Assembly: GCA_027382625.1 (NCBI GenBank) | Contig: JAJKFJ010020844.1 | Span: 58,087-122,086 of the forward strand | Direction of reading: 5' to 3' | DNA length: 64,000 nt | DNA from: Tetmemena sp. SeJ-2015 | Taxonomy: Eukaryota; Ciliophora; Spirotrichea; Sporadotrichida; Oxytrichidae | Shown: positions 24,316-36,279 of the stretch, one piece after another | Layout: the number at the start of each line of letters is the position of its first letter | How positions within the stretch are numbered: position 1 is the first letter of the stretch | Made by a program: the position numbers and the translations under genes | The notes under the pieces: model-generated | Told to the model about the DNA's origin: nothing | What the model saw: only the letters and a program-made list of their open reading frames with translations | Database searches by the model: none

Positions 24316-27300
24316 TCAGATATCTCCTTCGCAAGCTCCTTCGTTTTTCCCAACTTCTACCTTCTTACTTAAAAAGAGTTTTAGTTCTCTGGCCTAGCGA
24401 GGCTGAATAATTTTCTTTAGCTCCTTTTTCCTTTCCATTTGACAGAGCTCTACCATATTCCTAACCTTGCTCGTTACCTGATTGATGTTACTGCTGTCGA
24501 TTCCGGGAAGCTTCTTTAGGAACTCACTAGGCATGAATCTGTTGAACTCGTCATCCTCTGCACCACCTTCATCCAATAAGGTCTCCACCATCACCACTCA
24601 AGTCTCCCACTTTACCAATCTTTGCAATCTTCTACAAGTCTGGATCTCGAGAGAGTCCAGTTTGAGTACGCTTCAACTCCTTGAAGATATCTGCTGTATG
24701 ATGAGGACCCTTGCTCCAGATTATCTACAGAGTTGGAAAGTGTAAAGTTAGTAGAGATATCTTAGAGATCACACTTGATGGGTTTATCTCACCCCCAGCA
24801 GTTTGATCAAAGCCTCCACCACTGATATCAGAGAGGCGGAATGGCACACTCTCGTCAAACTCTATCAAAAGCATCGGTCGCTTGTAAAAGCGAGTCATGT
24901 TAGTGATTTGCTACAGTAGCCGCCCACTTTTAAAAGACTCAAAGAGATCACCTGTGCAAACAGACTTCCTCTCGATACATATCTCATCAGAGAGCACATA
25001 ATCACCAACTGTAAGCACTAAGGGAATCAGCCAAAAGCCTTTTTCATAGAGAAAGATTGGAGTAGTGCAGGAAAATTCTCTGCTGTCAACTGCTATGATG
25101 TCTCTGTCTAGCTCACCAGGCAGAATATTTATTCAGCTAAGGTCTTAGGAATCTAGCCTCCCTTTTCCTAGAATTATCAAGCATGTTTTTTTGCTCCATG
25201 ATTTTCATCTCTTCCTCTAACTTGTAATCTTTGAGCTCTATGAATAGTTTCTATGAAAAAGATTAATAAAATGAGAGAGCTATATCTTACAGGTTTTATC
25301 TCAAGGAGCTTCTGAAAGGACCTTTTCTCTTTCTCAATGTTGTTCATGTGTTGATACTCCTCTGCGCTGTCCTCATAGAGCATAAGATGAACTTCAAGCT
25401 CTTCTAATGAGTCTGGATCCTCACTGAAGGTAACTCTCTCCGCATTATAGATCTCTACCATTCTTAAGAAGTCCAGGTTAGGCTTCATAGAAAATAACTA
25501 TCTTGGGATCGAACTGCCTCAAAGCCATCTCAAATTCGCAATTCTAATTTATCAGAAGTACGTGCACATGGTAACCTTCGATGATAGTTGAAGGCTTATA
25601 AAATCCTTCCTCCTACTCTTGACCAAAACAGTTAGAGCTATTGAAATTATAAGAGATGTTTGGATTGCTTGCCCCAGCCATCTCTATCCTTTACCTTTTC
25701 TTTGATTCTTAATATCCTCCATTGTTAAATTTCCCAAACCTTGCTCCCTAAAAGTCATACTTAGATTCCAAGAAAAGACTGAGCTTATTGAGAAGGTAAA
25801 TTTCAATCACTTGCTGGTTGCATTGCCTTCTTTAGGAGATAATTTATTCTCGCTTCTGACTCTCTTTGTGCGAAGAGAGAATATAGCGCAATTTTTCCTC
25901 ATAAAATGTCCTACCAGAATTATCAGACCTCACAAAGCAAGCGTTTAAATACTTTTGGAGATCAACCTGTATTTTATTAGACTTGACAGGGATAATTATA
26001 TTCTTAATTATCCTTTCTTAATTACTACCATCCTCTCTTTGCTTGCTTTTCCTTCCTGAGCTACTATGCTCTTCATCTTGATTCAACCTATCTTTTGTAT
26101 TCTTCTTGCTTCCGTTTGGTGTTTGATTAAACTTTTTTATCTTACTGTTACCTCCCTTCCCTTACAATTGAGCTTTCTTGTATTACTATTCAGCCTCTTT
26201 GAGAATAGCTTAAATGTTTTTCACCTTGGGTGCCTACTCAAAGTTTATTGCAAGGTCGTAGTCGCTCTCATACTATTAAATGTCCTCTACGCTTTTATAG
26301 GCCTTTTCTTAAAATCGTTTCCACCACACTTAGTGTCTTTCAGTCATTCTTCCATAGTCAGTCTCTAGACAAGACTTCTTTTAAGGCACTTTCTTTTGAG
26401 TCTGACCTCTCTTCGCTTCTGCCTTTCTAATCAGAGCCTCATAGTCTCCACAGTCCTGATTCTTATCTTCCTAATCTTCTTATTCCTTCCCCCTAAATAG
26501 AGTCATGAGAAGTGTTGAAGAGAGTTTGCTTCAACACTGTCTGAAATATTCGCTCCTTAGCTAACTTATGAAGACGCTCTATCTGCCGCATAGTCTCGTC
26601 ATCACTGAACTTAAAAATTGAGAAACTCTCGTTTAAGTCGTTGAAGCGGAGGTCATTTAAATAGGCATAGAAAGTTACACAGTCTGAGTTTAGTAAGAGC
26701 CACATCATGCGCTTGATCTCCCCTATATTTCTCATCAAGGACTTAGCTTTAAAGCCTAAGTACACAAAATTCTTTCCTAAAAGCCCTCTGAAAGAACCCA
26801 TGAAGGATCTTAAGAGTGCGTTTTAAGGGTCCAGGACTTCATCAGGTTCTCCTTGCAAGTTCTCAAATTTCTTGATCTGACTCTTCAATTCTTAAAGACA
26901 AGATGCTAGCAGTTCGATGAGTAAGATATGCATCTCATCCATTCTTTTAGTAAACTTTAAGGTGTTCTCCACTACCACTATCTTATCAATAGAATTGAGG
27001 GAATCTTTCACTGATTATCTGACCCTTGGGTATATGTTCAGGTTATTGACTTGCAAATTTTTCATCAGATTTTCAATACCGAATATACCGCCACCTCTCG
27101 CAACAGAACTAGCCTTATCTGAGATAGCTTTGATGAAAGCACCCTCTGGGTTGTCTCTTCTCAGTATCTTGCATAGAAAGCTCTCACAGCTATTCTCTTG
27201 AACTTTATGGGCGTCATTAACTATGAAGCCAGAAATGATTGATGGGGAAAGTCGCTTCGTCAACAAATCTAGGACTATGGCTTTGTAGCTCACAGAGAAA

Positions 27301-27752
27301 ATACCTCCTTTCAAGTACAAATCGATACGCTTATTGGTCATTGAGTCTGAAGTGCTGAATCTAGTCATAGGGAGTGGCGTTGCCTTTGGTTAAGACTCTT
27401 GGCTATCGCTCTTGTCTTGAGAGTTTATATAATCTATGTGTTGCTTTAGGTAATACTCAATGGCTGCATATTCTTGATCAGAGAAGTTGATTAAGAAAAT
27501 GAGGAAGGGCGAAGAGTGCACATTATTTCCGCAGTCGTAGGTCTGTCTATACTAGAAAAGAAAGGTTGCAACTTAACGAGTCAAACTAAAGCCCCTACTC
27601 ACAACTAGCAAGGAATTTTTAGTTGCATTCAAATCATGGATGATATTCTTTTCGAACTCTAAGAGCTTAAGTGAAGATTTTGGAGCTTCAGAAACAATCA
27701 TGCTGCCATCTTCTTTATCATTTTTGAGTTAGCTTGATATCGAGTTCTCCAT
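24316..27752 (-). CDS. XPF/ERCC4 (RAD1-type) structure-specific endonuclease
   Basis: This is the catalytic subunit that, with ERCC1, makes the 5' cut in nucleotide excision repair and trims recombination intermediates. Start at ATG 27752. The N-terminal helicase-like region is recognisable (LLEFEKNIIHDL; GGIFSVSYKAIVLDLLTKR; ISGFIVNDAHKVQENSCESF; EGAFIKAISDKA). The middle (about 26490-25600) is basic and Lys/Ser-rich. The nuclease domain carries IIAVDSREF, TVGDYVLSDEICIERK and RPMLLIEFDE. A C-terminal HhH2 motif is seen at FLKKLPGIDSSN. The active-site motif reads ERKSVCTGD, two residues longer than the usual ERKX3D. One GT-AG intron is at 25251-25290 (40 nt); the remaining length is not a multiple of three, so at least one more intron or IES is unresolved. 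It ends 226 bp from the convergent pyrophosphatase stop. Confidence 0.92.
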
Positions 27753-28070
27753 TCTCAGTATTTTAGGGATTTAAATTTGATTTATCAAACAAGAATTAAA
27801 TGGGAATTTAACTACAAACATTTAATTCCATTGTTTTCTTAGCTCAAGTTACATAATTACTCCTCCTCTTATGTGGAATTAAATACCTATAAATATAAGG
27901 CTCTTTATTTAAAGGCGTTGAGAGTTTTTTAATAAAAAAAATCATTGTGCTAAAATGCTATTTTTATCTTTTGCTAGCCTAATATTTAGTAAGCCTGCCA
28001 ATTATTTCAAATAGTTAGGCTGACGCCTATCCATCAAAATAAAATTTTAAGTTACGAGATGAATATAAAT
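27753..28070. other. AT-rich spacer between PRP19 and XPF
   Basis: 318 bp between the XPF start and the end of the PRP19 frame, both on the minus strand. It contains the XPF promoter by position. No coding frame, repeat or RNA gene was seen. Confidence 0.5.
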
Positions 28071-30053
28071 TCATTCATAATTGCGCCGAGTATTTAAGTC
28101 ATGTGAGCATATTTTTAAATTCGATTTATTTAAGTTTACAACGAGTTTGATTATATTCATTTGAACATCTCTTGAAAATTTGTTGAATTGCAACAACTCG
28201 AATAAAATATAATCTTCATAATATTCATCATAAATATTCATTTGAAAGAATCGAATTACCTGCTCTAAATAATCAACTATGATGAATGGGTGGTTTTTAA
28301 AATTAATTACTCTTAGTTTTGCTTTTGAGTTTGTTTCCTTCTCATCTTCAAAGAGTGAAGACCTTGAGGAATCTGTCCTCCCCTCCAGTGACACTTTAGT
28401 TCCACTAACGGAGAACTTAGCCACGTTCACTATGCCTTCATGGGCTTGAGTTGAGAATACAGGTTGACTCATAGTCTTGCCTCCGTAGATGCTGATACCT
28501 TGACCTGATCCGGCGAGGAGATAGCTTCCGAAATGATCGAAGCAGACACTCTGAGTGATAGTACCCTCTCCAAAAGGATTGAGTGGAGTTTGCACATCAT
28601 TGATCTTTCTGAGGTTGAAGACGAGAGGATCTTTGAGTTGAGACCAGGTGGCTGCGAATTGAAGTCCCTTGTTTGAGAAAGAGAGTGAGCTCACCTCACC
28701 ATAGCCTTACTTGTCCTCGTTCTTCATCAACACATCCTTAGTTCTCACATCATAAAGCTTTATCACGCCACTCTTGAATCCAACTGCAAGGATTAGGCCA
28801 TCGGGATGGAACTCAACAGAGGTTACTTCCTCCTCTTCTTGATAGCTCTTGAGCCTCACTCCCTGGAAGAGATTGTGGAGACTCCAGGTCTTGTCTCTTG
28901 AACCAACTACTGCATACTCATTCAGAGCCTGGAAAGATATTCCAGAGATTCCATGAGTGTGTCCCTTTAGAGAGTACTTCTCTTAATAAGTTTGATTCTA
29001 GTTGTCAAGAAGCCAGAGACTTGACTGGCCGTCTGCAGATCCGAACACGCTGTAGAGCTCGCTCTAGCCAGGCACAAACTTAGCAACTGTGATACCTACG
29101 GGCTGCTTCTTCTTTGACTCGAATACTTCAAACTTCTTAACGATTTGACCCTCAGCATGGTTGAAAAGAACTGCTTTGCCATCTCTGCCTCCAGAAATGA
29201 TGAAGTTTTCGTGCTAGGGATGGATGTCCAAATCAAGGATGCCTGGCTTGGTGCTTTCATGCAAAGGATAAGCTCCTGACTGTTTTAAAGACTTATAGCT
29301 CTCTAGTTTGGGATAATCTGCAGAAGGCTTTAAAGATTTTAAGGGTCAATAAAGAAAGAATGATAAAAGAGCAATGAATTTATATTTTCCACCCCACTAT
29401 TTTCTTTGAGTGAGTAATTGCTCAGAGAGTTTCTCCATTCTTGTAATAAGCTCTGGATAAATACCTTCATCCTCGTTCTCCTATCTGATGTATCCTGAAC
29501 CAGAAGCGCCACCTTGAACAACTTGAGATGCTAGCTCGCTCTTGTACTGCTCCATTTTATCTACAGTCAAGTTCAGCACATATTAAATTAAGTGTGTATA
29601 GTATATATATATAGATGATTAGCACATTTTGTAATTCTTCTTTCTCTTTCATGAGTCTGCAGATAACTCTACATGCGGCATCGTGCTGATAGAGTGCTTG
29701 AGAAAGCTCTTTTCTAGTCTGGTCAAGACTCTTCCTTAGCTGAAATACATCTAGCATCACGCTGTCCCATTCGCTTTGGAACAACTGAAGGATGCCAGGC
29801 ACATTATTTGCCACTAGAGGCTTGGGCAGGGCTGCGGGAGAGACCTGCAAGGCAACGAAATCAGATTCAAAGTTCAAGTCAACTCCAGTGAGTGGGCACT
29901 GACCAGTGTGGTCGAGATGCTTCTTAATAAGATCTCTTTCAAATACGTGCCTAGAGAGAAGAATGTTAATTTAGATAAGTCTTACCCTGTTTTAGTGCAA
30001 ACTATTGGATTGGTGAGTGGGAGGCCTGAGAGGGCGCAAGTGCTGACTGACAT
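28071..30053 (-). CDS. PRP19: PRP19 pre-mRNA processing factor, U-box and WD40 E3 ligase
   Basis: This is the core of the NineTeen complex; it activates the spliceosome by non-proteolytic ubiquitination. From ATG 30053: U-box (ALSGLPLTNPIV; HVFERDLIKKHL; GQCPLTGVDL), the diagnostic coiled-coil block (ELSQALYQHDAACRVICRL), then seven-bladed WD40 repeats (LDIHPQHENFIISGGRDGKA; GHTHGISGISF; GSRDKTWSLHNL). One intron, 29951-29985 (35 nt), and two IESs (29582-29627, 29341-29403). Removal leaves 1,839 nt, exactly 613 codons. The frame after the last blade runs on for about 100 AT-rich codons beyond the family's usual end, so the true 3' end may be near 28380, with an unresolved element making the extension. 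Confidence 0.95.
29341..29403. other. IES, pointer AAAAT (coding strand; 63 bp)
   Basis: ATTTT at 29336-29340 and 29399-29403 on the plus strand. Excision joins LLTQRK to SLKPSADYPK in PRP19. Confidence 0.93.
29582..29627. other. IES, pointer ATGTGCT (coding strand; 46 bp)
   Basis: AGCACAT at 29575-29581 and 29621-29627 on the plus strand. Excision joins EKEELQNVL to NLTVDKMEQYK in PRP19. Confidence 0.95.
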
Positions 30054-30129
30054 ATTTACTAATCCTAATGAAAATAGAAGATTTAATTATTCAAATTATT
30101 ATAAAATTTGCTAATGCATAAATAACCTA

Positions 30130-31771
30130 ATGTATTTTTATAAACTACGAGCTTGACTCATAAGTTCTTTCATCTTTACTCTATCTTTAAGTTTTAGCCG
30201 TTACATAGCTGCTTTGGCAGGCTCGACAGTGCCGCAACCGCTTTGCGTTTGATAAAGATCCTCACCCTTCTTACTTGCTTACTACCTGGGTCTGATCTGA
30301 CTTTGAGATTTGGAGGTCCTTCTTTATTGAAAGCTGAAGTATAATTGCTTTTCTTGGGCAGAGTCTTCCTCGCCCTCTAATTTAGGAGATTATTCGACTG
30401 GAGAAGTTCAGGGACCTTTTTGCTAACTGAATCTACTTGAGAATTGAGAAACTCAGTCTCTACAATCCGCTCTTATTAAGCTTTGTGGGGTTGATTATTC
30501 TTAGGATTATCAATGTTCAATTTGTAACGGGAGTCCAAGTGGTACTCACTATCTATCTGATTATAGAAACCGTTTGATCCCGAGGTTTACTAGAACCTAC
30601 TTGCATCGAAGGGAGTGTTAACCTTACTTGGACTAATCGGCGTCTATGACTACTCCATTAAATAAATTTACACCCCATCCTCTAGTAATTGATGATATCA
30701 TTCTCTACTGCGTTGACCTGAGTGTATCTCCTCTTCGCTTTTGAGAGTAGTCGTTTCTTCTTTCATGAGCAGTTTCCCTTGCCCACACTTATCTCAAGCA
30801 TGCTTCCTCCCCCAGTTGCTATCTTTTCCATCCGCTGATTCAGTTATTTGATCTCTCTCTGCTTCATCTTTTGGATTTGCAGCTGTATCTACTTGCCGAC
30901 AGGTGTAGTCGCAGCTTAAGAGTTGGAGAGGAAGTCTCTAATCAGGAATTAGTCTTTCGGCAGAATTGAATTCTCTATGCTCTAAATAGAAAACAAAGTA
31001 GAGTAGAGAAAGAAAATATTAATTATTAATGCATTTAGACATAGATGGTAGCTTGTAAGCTACAGCAGAGGTATCTGCTATAGACTATTTAAGCATGGAT
31101 TTTTATTTCAGGCTTGATGAATTTACAGTCGATTCCAAGTTCAAAGTCTTCTTGGCGAAGACTGAGGAGTTATTCAGCATCGGATTCTTAAGTCACGAAT
31201 GAAATATAAGTATTATAAATGACATATCATTCTTAAGCGAGTACTGGTTACTCTGTGGACGAGTGAGTGAGTTGAAGTTAGATATCTTGGCTTGCAGTGA
31301 ATTCGAGGGAAATATAGTCTGGTACGGACTTGACATCTATTTGCTGAGTTCATGATACTCCAGTTTAACTTAATGAGCTTTATCCTAATCCTAATTATAA
31401 AATGTACTCTAATGTATGCTATTTAATCAGTAGGGGGAATGATATCTTGATTGAGATAGTTGGTTGTATTATCATCATTCTCAATATGTTAGACTTTATG
31501 CTTCTTTACTTTGTTGCTCCTTAAAAACTGGCTTATTTATCGACTCTCGTTATTTATTAAACTTGAATATATAATGATAGATATTTGCGAAGTTGAGTTG
31601 CTTGGTAGTGTTTGAGAGAGTAGATAAATCCTCCTTATTAAGATTTTGCCTCCTGGGTTAACTCTTAGATTCTAGCTTGGACTTAGGCAGATTTATGGCG
31701 GCATTTCGAGATGTGACTTAATGAGGCGTTGAATTGCGACTCTTCCTAATTAGGAAAGTCTTAGCCATCAT
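30130..31771 (-). CDS. Unknown basic, Q/N/S-rich protein
   Basis: A minus-strand frame starts at ATG 31771 (MAKTFLIRKSRNSTP) and is Lys/Arg-, Asn- and Gln-rich. Frame changes near 31500, 31350-31200 and 31000 suggest IESs I could not resolve. The C-terminal part (30200-30950) is again basic and Ser-rich. It ends within about 120 bp upstream of the PRP19 start on the same strand, and the exact stop is uncertain (TGA candidate at 30170-30172). No family recognised. Confidence 0.4.
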
Positions 31772-32088
31772 TCAATATTACACTTACAAAGAATAAAATA
31801 AATATATATGCTTCTGGGGATTGAAGCATTCATTAATATCGGTTATAGTGTTATTTGTCTTTATAATTAACTTTCAATTAAAATAGTCCACCCCAGTTTA
31901 GCTATTTCTCTAGGTTAAATTAGGTGAGATTTTGTCAAAATTTAAATGATCTTACTTTTTATACCACTTTAAATAGCCATGAAGAGTGAAAGCAGTCGAT
32001 ATAATTTGTTGTGTGTGCGTGAGTTCTTATCTCAACAAAAGTTCCTTCATGTTTTATTTTGAGTTGTGTTATTTATTATTGTTGTTGT
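31772..32088. other. AT-rich spacer
   Basis: 317 bp between the transporter stop and the start of the unknown minus gene at 31771. No coding or structural signal was seen apart from poly-A/T tracts. Confidence 0.5.
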
Positions 32089-33657
32089 TCAAGAGTAGTC
32101 TCCTCTGGCAAGCTTAGACACCGAATAGTAGATGCTGTACATACTTCCCAGCACCCAAACCACAAAATGAAGTAGCAGAACAATAAATAAGAAAGCTAAA
32201 ATTAGAAAACTTTAATTATTTAGAACAACCTTCTTTGGAAAGTATAATTATTTGAATGCATCAAATGATTTATATGAAATTAAAGATATCCACTTGAACT
32301 GAGCCATGTAGAGAAGTTGTGGGAACACCATCGATACAGCTGCTGAACCTATCGAACCTGCGATGTTAAATAAAATCATAAATAATTGGGATGTTAATGA
32401 AATCAGTGAAGTTGGGTACAATAAGGCAGATTAAAGTGGTGCCCACTATGATCAGAGTTCTGCTCAGCAGTTTCTTCAGTTGATGGGCTGTCTCGCTCTC
32501 AGATTTGAATATAGAAAACTTCTCAACAATTGAGAACAAATATTTTCTTTTGAAAACTATTCACAATACTCTTTTTATGAATAGCAAACGCTGCTAGAAT
32601 TTGGATAGGGTAGGAGGTGAGCGCGTTGATGCAGACACAAGCAAATATAAAAAGCACGAGAGGTTGTGTTGGGTCTAAGTTCATAGTAAAAATAGGCTTG
32701 GATTCCTCTCTAAAGACCGAATAGCATATAGTTGAGAAGAAAATGAACAAAGTCAGTGCGAATATAATAGCTGCCTTCAAAATACGAGGGTATTACTTCT
32801 TCTCTCTGGCTTCTGCTCTGATATTGATAACCACTGCGTTGCCATCGAAAATGTACATTGCCAAGCCTATTCTGCCAAAAAAGCCTTCTATGTTAAACCA
32901 CTATATCGGAGTGCTTGATGTCACACCAAGAGTCACTTGTTGAAAGGAGTAATAAAAAATGGCCAACATGCCAGCAGTCGCAATAGTCACAGATGGAAGT
33001 GAAAGGTAGCTCAGATATTTGTAAGAGTCGAAGGAGCTGATGATGATTACTGGAATGATGAGCATGAACATATAAGTTGAGTTACCAAGACAAGTCTGTC
33101 CTAGTGAATTCCCGCATACCAAGAAGTCGAGCTGTGTGGAAATGAAATAGAGGTAAGAGATGCAAGCTCCCACCTGCTTGATAAATATACTCACGTCCAA
33201 AGCCCTCCTCCAATTTTTCCCTAGCACTCTCTAGCCCAACTCACTGAGGGATTTAATGTTGTGATGCATCTCAGATACTCTTAAGATCTGTAACATTGTG
33301 AATCCGTTTATTAGAATGACTGAAGTGAAGAGCACTATTCCTCCTATCATGCCTGCTTGAGAGAAAGTGTTGGGCATCGAAAGATAGGAGATTCCGAAGA
33401 ACAGCTTGACAGAAACCATAAAAAGTTGGAGCGTTGATTGCTTCTTCAGCTGTGAGTTCATACTCTGGTCAAAACTTCTTGTAGGGGATGGCGGCTACAA
33501 AAGCGATCGCTTCAGATCTTTCAAATTGTCAGTGTAGCTGTTCTCCTCATATTTACAATAGCAATAAATAGTGATCTGGTTATTTAGAATCAGGGTCATC
33601 GCTGTAATGACCAGATCCAGCGGATGATTATGTGGAGGAGTTCTTATCATTTAACAT
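32089..33657 (-). CDS. Amino acid/auxin permease family (SLC32/36/38-like) transporter
   Basis: A secondary transporter for amino acids, probably H+- or Na+-coupled, in a membrane not determined here. ATG 33657 to TGA 32089-32091. After removing three IESs the length is 1,458 nt, exactly 486 codons, normal for the family. About 55 hydrophilic residues are followed by 10-11 hydrophobic helices; helix 1 has the typical FGISYLSMPNTFSQAG, comparable to the G-x-G-x-L-x-x-P pattern of the family. The loop around NIRAEAREKKQYPRIL and the final helix LIVPNFTDFINIAGSIGS also fit. The C-terminus ends in a short polar tail. Which substrate it carries cannot be told. Confidence 0.88.
32370..32397. other. 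IES, pointer TTAACATC (coding strand; 28 bp)
   Basis: GATGTTAA at 32362-32369 and 32390-32397 on the plus strand. Excision restores TDFINIAGSIGSAA in the transporter. Confidence 0.95.
32531..32582. other. IES, pointer ATT (coding strand; 52 bp)
   Basis: AAT at 32528-32530 and 32580-32582 on the plus strand. Excision restores LAAFAIVEKFSIFKSESE. The short pointer makes the exact edges less certain, but the frame requires it. Confidence 0.85.
33556..33586. other. IES, pointer TAAAT (coding strand; 31 bp)
   Basis: ATTTA at 33551-33555 and 33582-33586 on the plus strand. Excision joins SDDPDSK to YEENSYTDNLKDLK. Confidence 0.92.
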
Positions 33658-33781
33658 AACTAGCTAGATTTTATAATAGTATTTACAACATTAAAAATAG
33701 ACTGTCACCTGGAAGAATATTATCTTCTCCTAGAGAAAATTTTTGAGAAGATTGAAAACTTTTTAAAATTCACTTAATTTC

Positions 33782-34648
33782 TCAAGTCTACTTCGAGAAA
33801 TCGATCTTTACGAGTTAAAGCTCTGAAGTTGGTATGGGATTTATTTTCTCAGAGACTTCAATTATTTTGTCTTAATCTTCATTATCCCTACTTTATAGTT
33901 GTTAGGGGCTTTAAGATTTGCTTTCCTCTATAGAGGGAGGTTTACGGTAAACGATAAGTAGGCTTTTCTTGATTGTGTTAGCTAGGCGTTCAAAAGCAGT
34001 GAGCTCTGTTAGCTTCATTTGAGAGCCGCTCTCAAGTATCTTGACCAAATATTTAGAATGGTAGATCATAGGATCACCCTAGTAGGCTAAGTAGTCACCT
34101 CCAAACTTCAATCCGCAAGTCAAGTAGAAGTTATGAGGAGCAAGAGTCAAACTCTTGAAAGTTTTGTATTAAATAGAGCTCAATAGCTCTTCATCTGATT
34201 TGATTGTAGTCTTTTATTATGAAGCTATTCTGCTCTCCTTGCTTAATATTTAAGACTTTATTTTTTTCAATTCCTTATTCTTACTCATCCTTCTCATGTA
34301 AACATTTTTGGATTCATTAAGAGATTATGTTTTGTGTTTTTATATTTAGCAGAAACCCTACACGCTAATTTTACTTTGGCAATAAAACATGCTAGTTTAA
34401 ATCTTACCTTACTCCACTAAAAACGCAATCTGGATGGCATTGATGACGAAGGGTGGAATCTTTACTTAGTTTAGTTAAGAATTGACAGTCATAGTGCCCA
34501 CAGCTTCAGCACACACTCAGTGCTTGAGTCGCATCTTCTCAAAGATATCGTAGCTGAAGAATATTCCAGTTTAAGAATCTGCTTTATAAAAGACACATTA
34601 TTCGATGCTGCTAGACTCTAGCTCCTTCGCTATGTTACTGCTTTCCAT
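33782..34648 (-). CDS. tRNA-splicing endonuclease catalytic subunit, TSEN34-like
   Basis: One of the two catalytic subunits that cut introns out of pre-tRNA. Start ATG 34648; TGA 33782-33784. The N-terminal domain shows FFSYDIFEKMRLKH and AEAVGTMTV; the C-terminal catalytic domain shows GLKFGGDYLAYQGDP, YHSKYLVKIL (catalytic His) and RLANTIKKSLLIV (catalytic Lys), and the Tyr lies in the first block. An in-frame TGA after KMRLKH can be removed as a 6-bp deletion between TG repeats, giving KHCAEAVGTM. A long Lys-rich linker (about 34215-34400) separates the domains and stays open. About 50 residues follow the catalytic fold. The assignment to the 34-kDa rather than the SEN2 subunit rests on the short N-terminus. 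Confidence 0.85.
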
Positions 34649-34759
34649 GTTTTTAATTAATCTCTCTACTTTATTATTTGAGTTTACTTCCCTCCCATAT
34701 TATTTTTTAATGATAAAGTGTAGTAGATTGGAGAAGAATAGAATGGACAGAGAAATGTG

Positions 34760-36192
34760 GTCCTTAGCAATATTTTGCCTTAGACTTAGACGGAATCTCT
34801 GCCCTCTCCCATTGGTCAGCCTACCACTAACCAAAGTCAAATTAAGCTCCTTCAACCTCAAATAACTTCAGCTAAAGTAACAAAGAGAGTCCATAAACCT
34901 ATCAAGAAAGAGGATCAGTCCACTGCTACCAATAACTAACTGCACTTCGCTCAAGAAAGTTCAAATACCAGCACAAGAGCCAAGTCAAATCTAAAGTCCT
35001 TAAATAAGAAGATGCTAATCTATAAGCACATACAAATGAAGAATCAGCTATATAGTGAGATAAATGTTCTTTATATTTTGAAGAATCAGGAGATAGCTAA
35101 GAATATCAAGAGTCAGCTTTTGGAGAGCAAAGAAATATAGGAACTGATTGAAGAGAAGGAACTGGAATTAAGTAAGGCCATCAGAGCGTCATAGTAGTTT
35201 CAAAAGAAGCCAGCAACACTTAACTAAACGACTATTATCAAAGATTTATCCACTGATAACGACAGAGGTCAAAGAGAAGGAGTTTATAATTCGAATATGC
35301 AAAGTAAAAGATTGAATGTCCATATAAGTATGAAAGGATATGCTAGGAAAATGTTTTGAGTCCATTCACTCTAACTTTCTTTCTAGCTGTTTCTCTTTTT
35401 AAAGTATGAATTAACTTATTTACTTCATTTCCCACTGAAAGCAAATTGATTGATTGACTCAGAGAATGATTCTAAGAAAGACAAGAACAAATCTGTTTCC
35501 TCAAACGCTTCCAGATCTATGAGTCAAAAACAAAGCATTTACTCTTTATAACTTATCTAAATTTTTATTTAGTAAGCACTTTTGGAGGAGTAGCGGGGAT
35601 GACTGGAGGAAAGCTGAGCATAGCTGCAGTCAGAGGCACAACAGGTAACAGCAATGTAAACAGGCAAAACTTAGTGAACTCTCAGCTCTCAGGAGGAGGA
35701 GAAGTTTTAAGCAGCACCAACAACATTTACCAGAGTAACGAAGCTAGCAAGCCCTCTTCCACAGTCAACCATTACAACCTTCACATTTGTTGAGATTTAA
35801 GATTGGGACTAATTTTGTTCACATCCCTCTGAAGTCCCTATCAAGTGACATTCAATATCCCAACCAGAACAGCAATGGTTTGCCCTTCTTGCAGAACTAG
35901 TACCTTTGCAGCAGCAGATTTCACATCAGATGCTTCAGCAAGACCCACTTCTCTCAAACTCCTAGAACAACTCAACTATGCGGGGAGACCATTCACTCTT
36001 CCGTGCACAGATGGACGGCGGCGGTATTAGCAATAACAACATCAACAACTTTAAGTAGCTTCAAAGGCCACTCTCAGGATGGCAGGCCAACAGAGCATTC
36101 AAAAGCACTCACACTTTCAATCTGCATCAGAACTCAGTCCCACTCACAGAGTCCTCCAAAAGAACTTTCAGCTAACCACCTCCTAAGTGATT
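34760..36192 (+). CDS. Unknown S/N/Q-rich protein with helical middle
   Basis: An open frame from about 34760, with no clear ATG, gives a Pro/Gln-rich N-terminus (ESLPSPIGQPTTNQSQ), a helical segment (LNKKMLIYKHIQMKNQLYSE) to about 35200, then a Ser/Asn/Gln-rich tail. It breaks near 35358-35455, 35570 and 35790-35850, where AT-rich sequence and TGAs suggest IESs. The last exon-like piece ends PPPK with TGA at about 36190. The family is not recognised; low complexity dominates. Confidence 0.4.
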
Positions 36193-36279
36193 GAAGCTAT
36201 AGGGTTGTTAATTTAATTACTGATTGATGTTGATGATGATAGTAGTATAATCCAAATTATTTTAAAGTTATAAGTTTTA

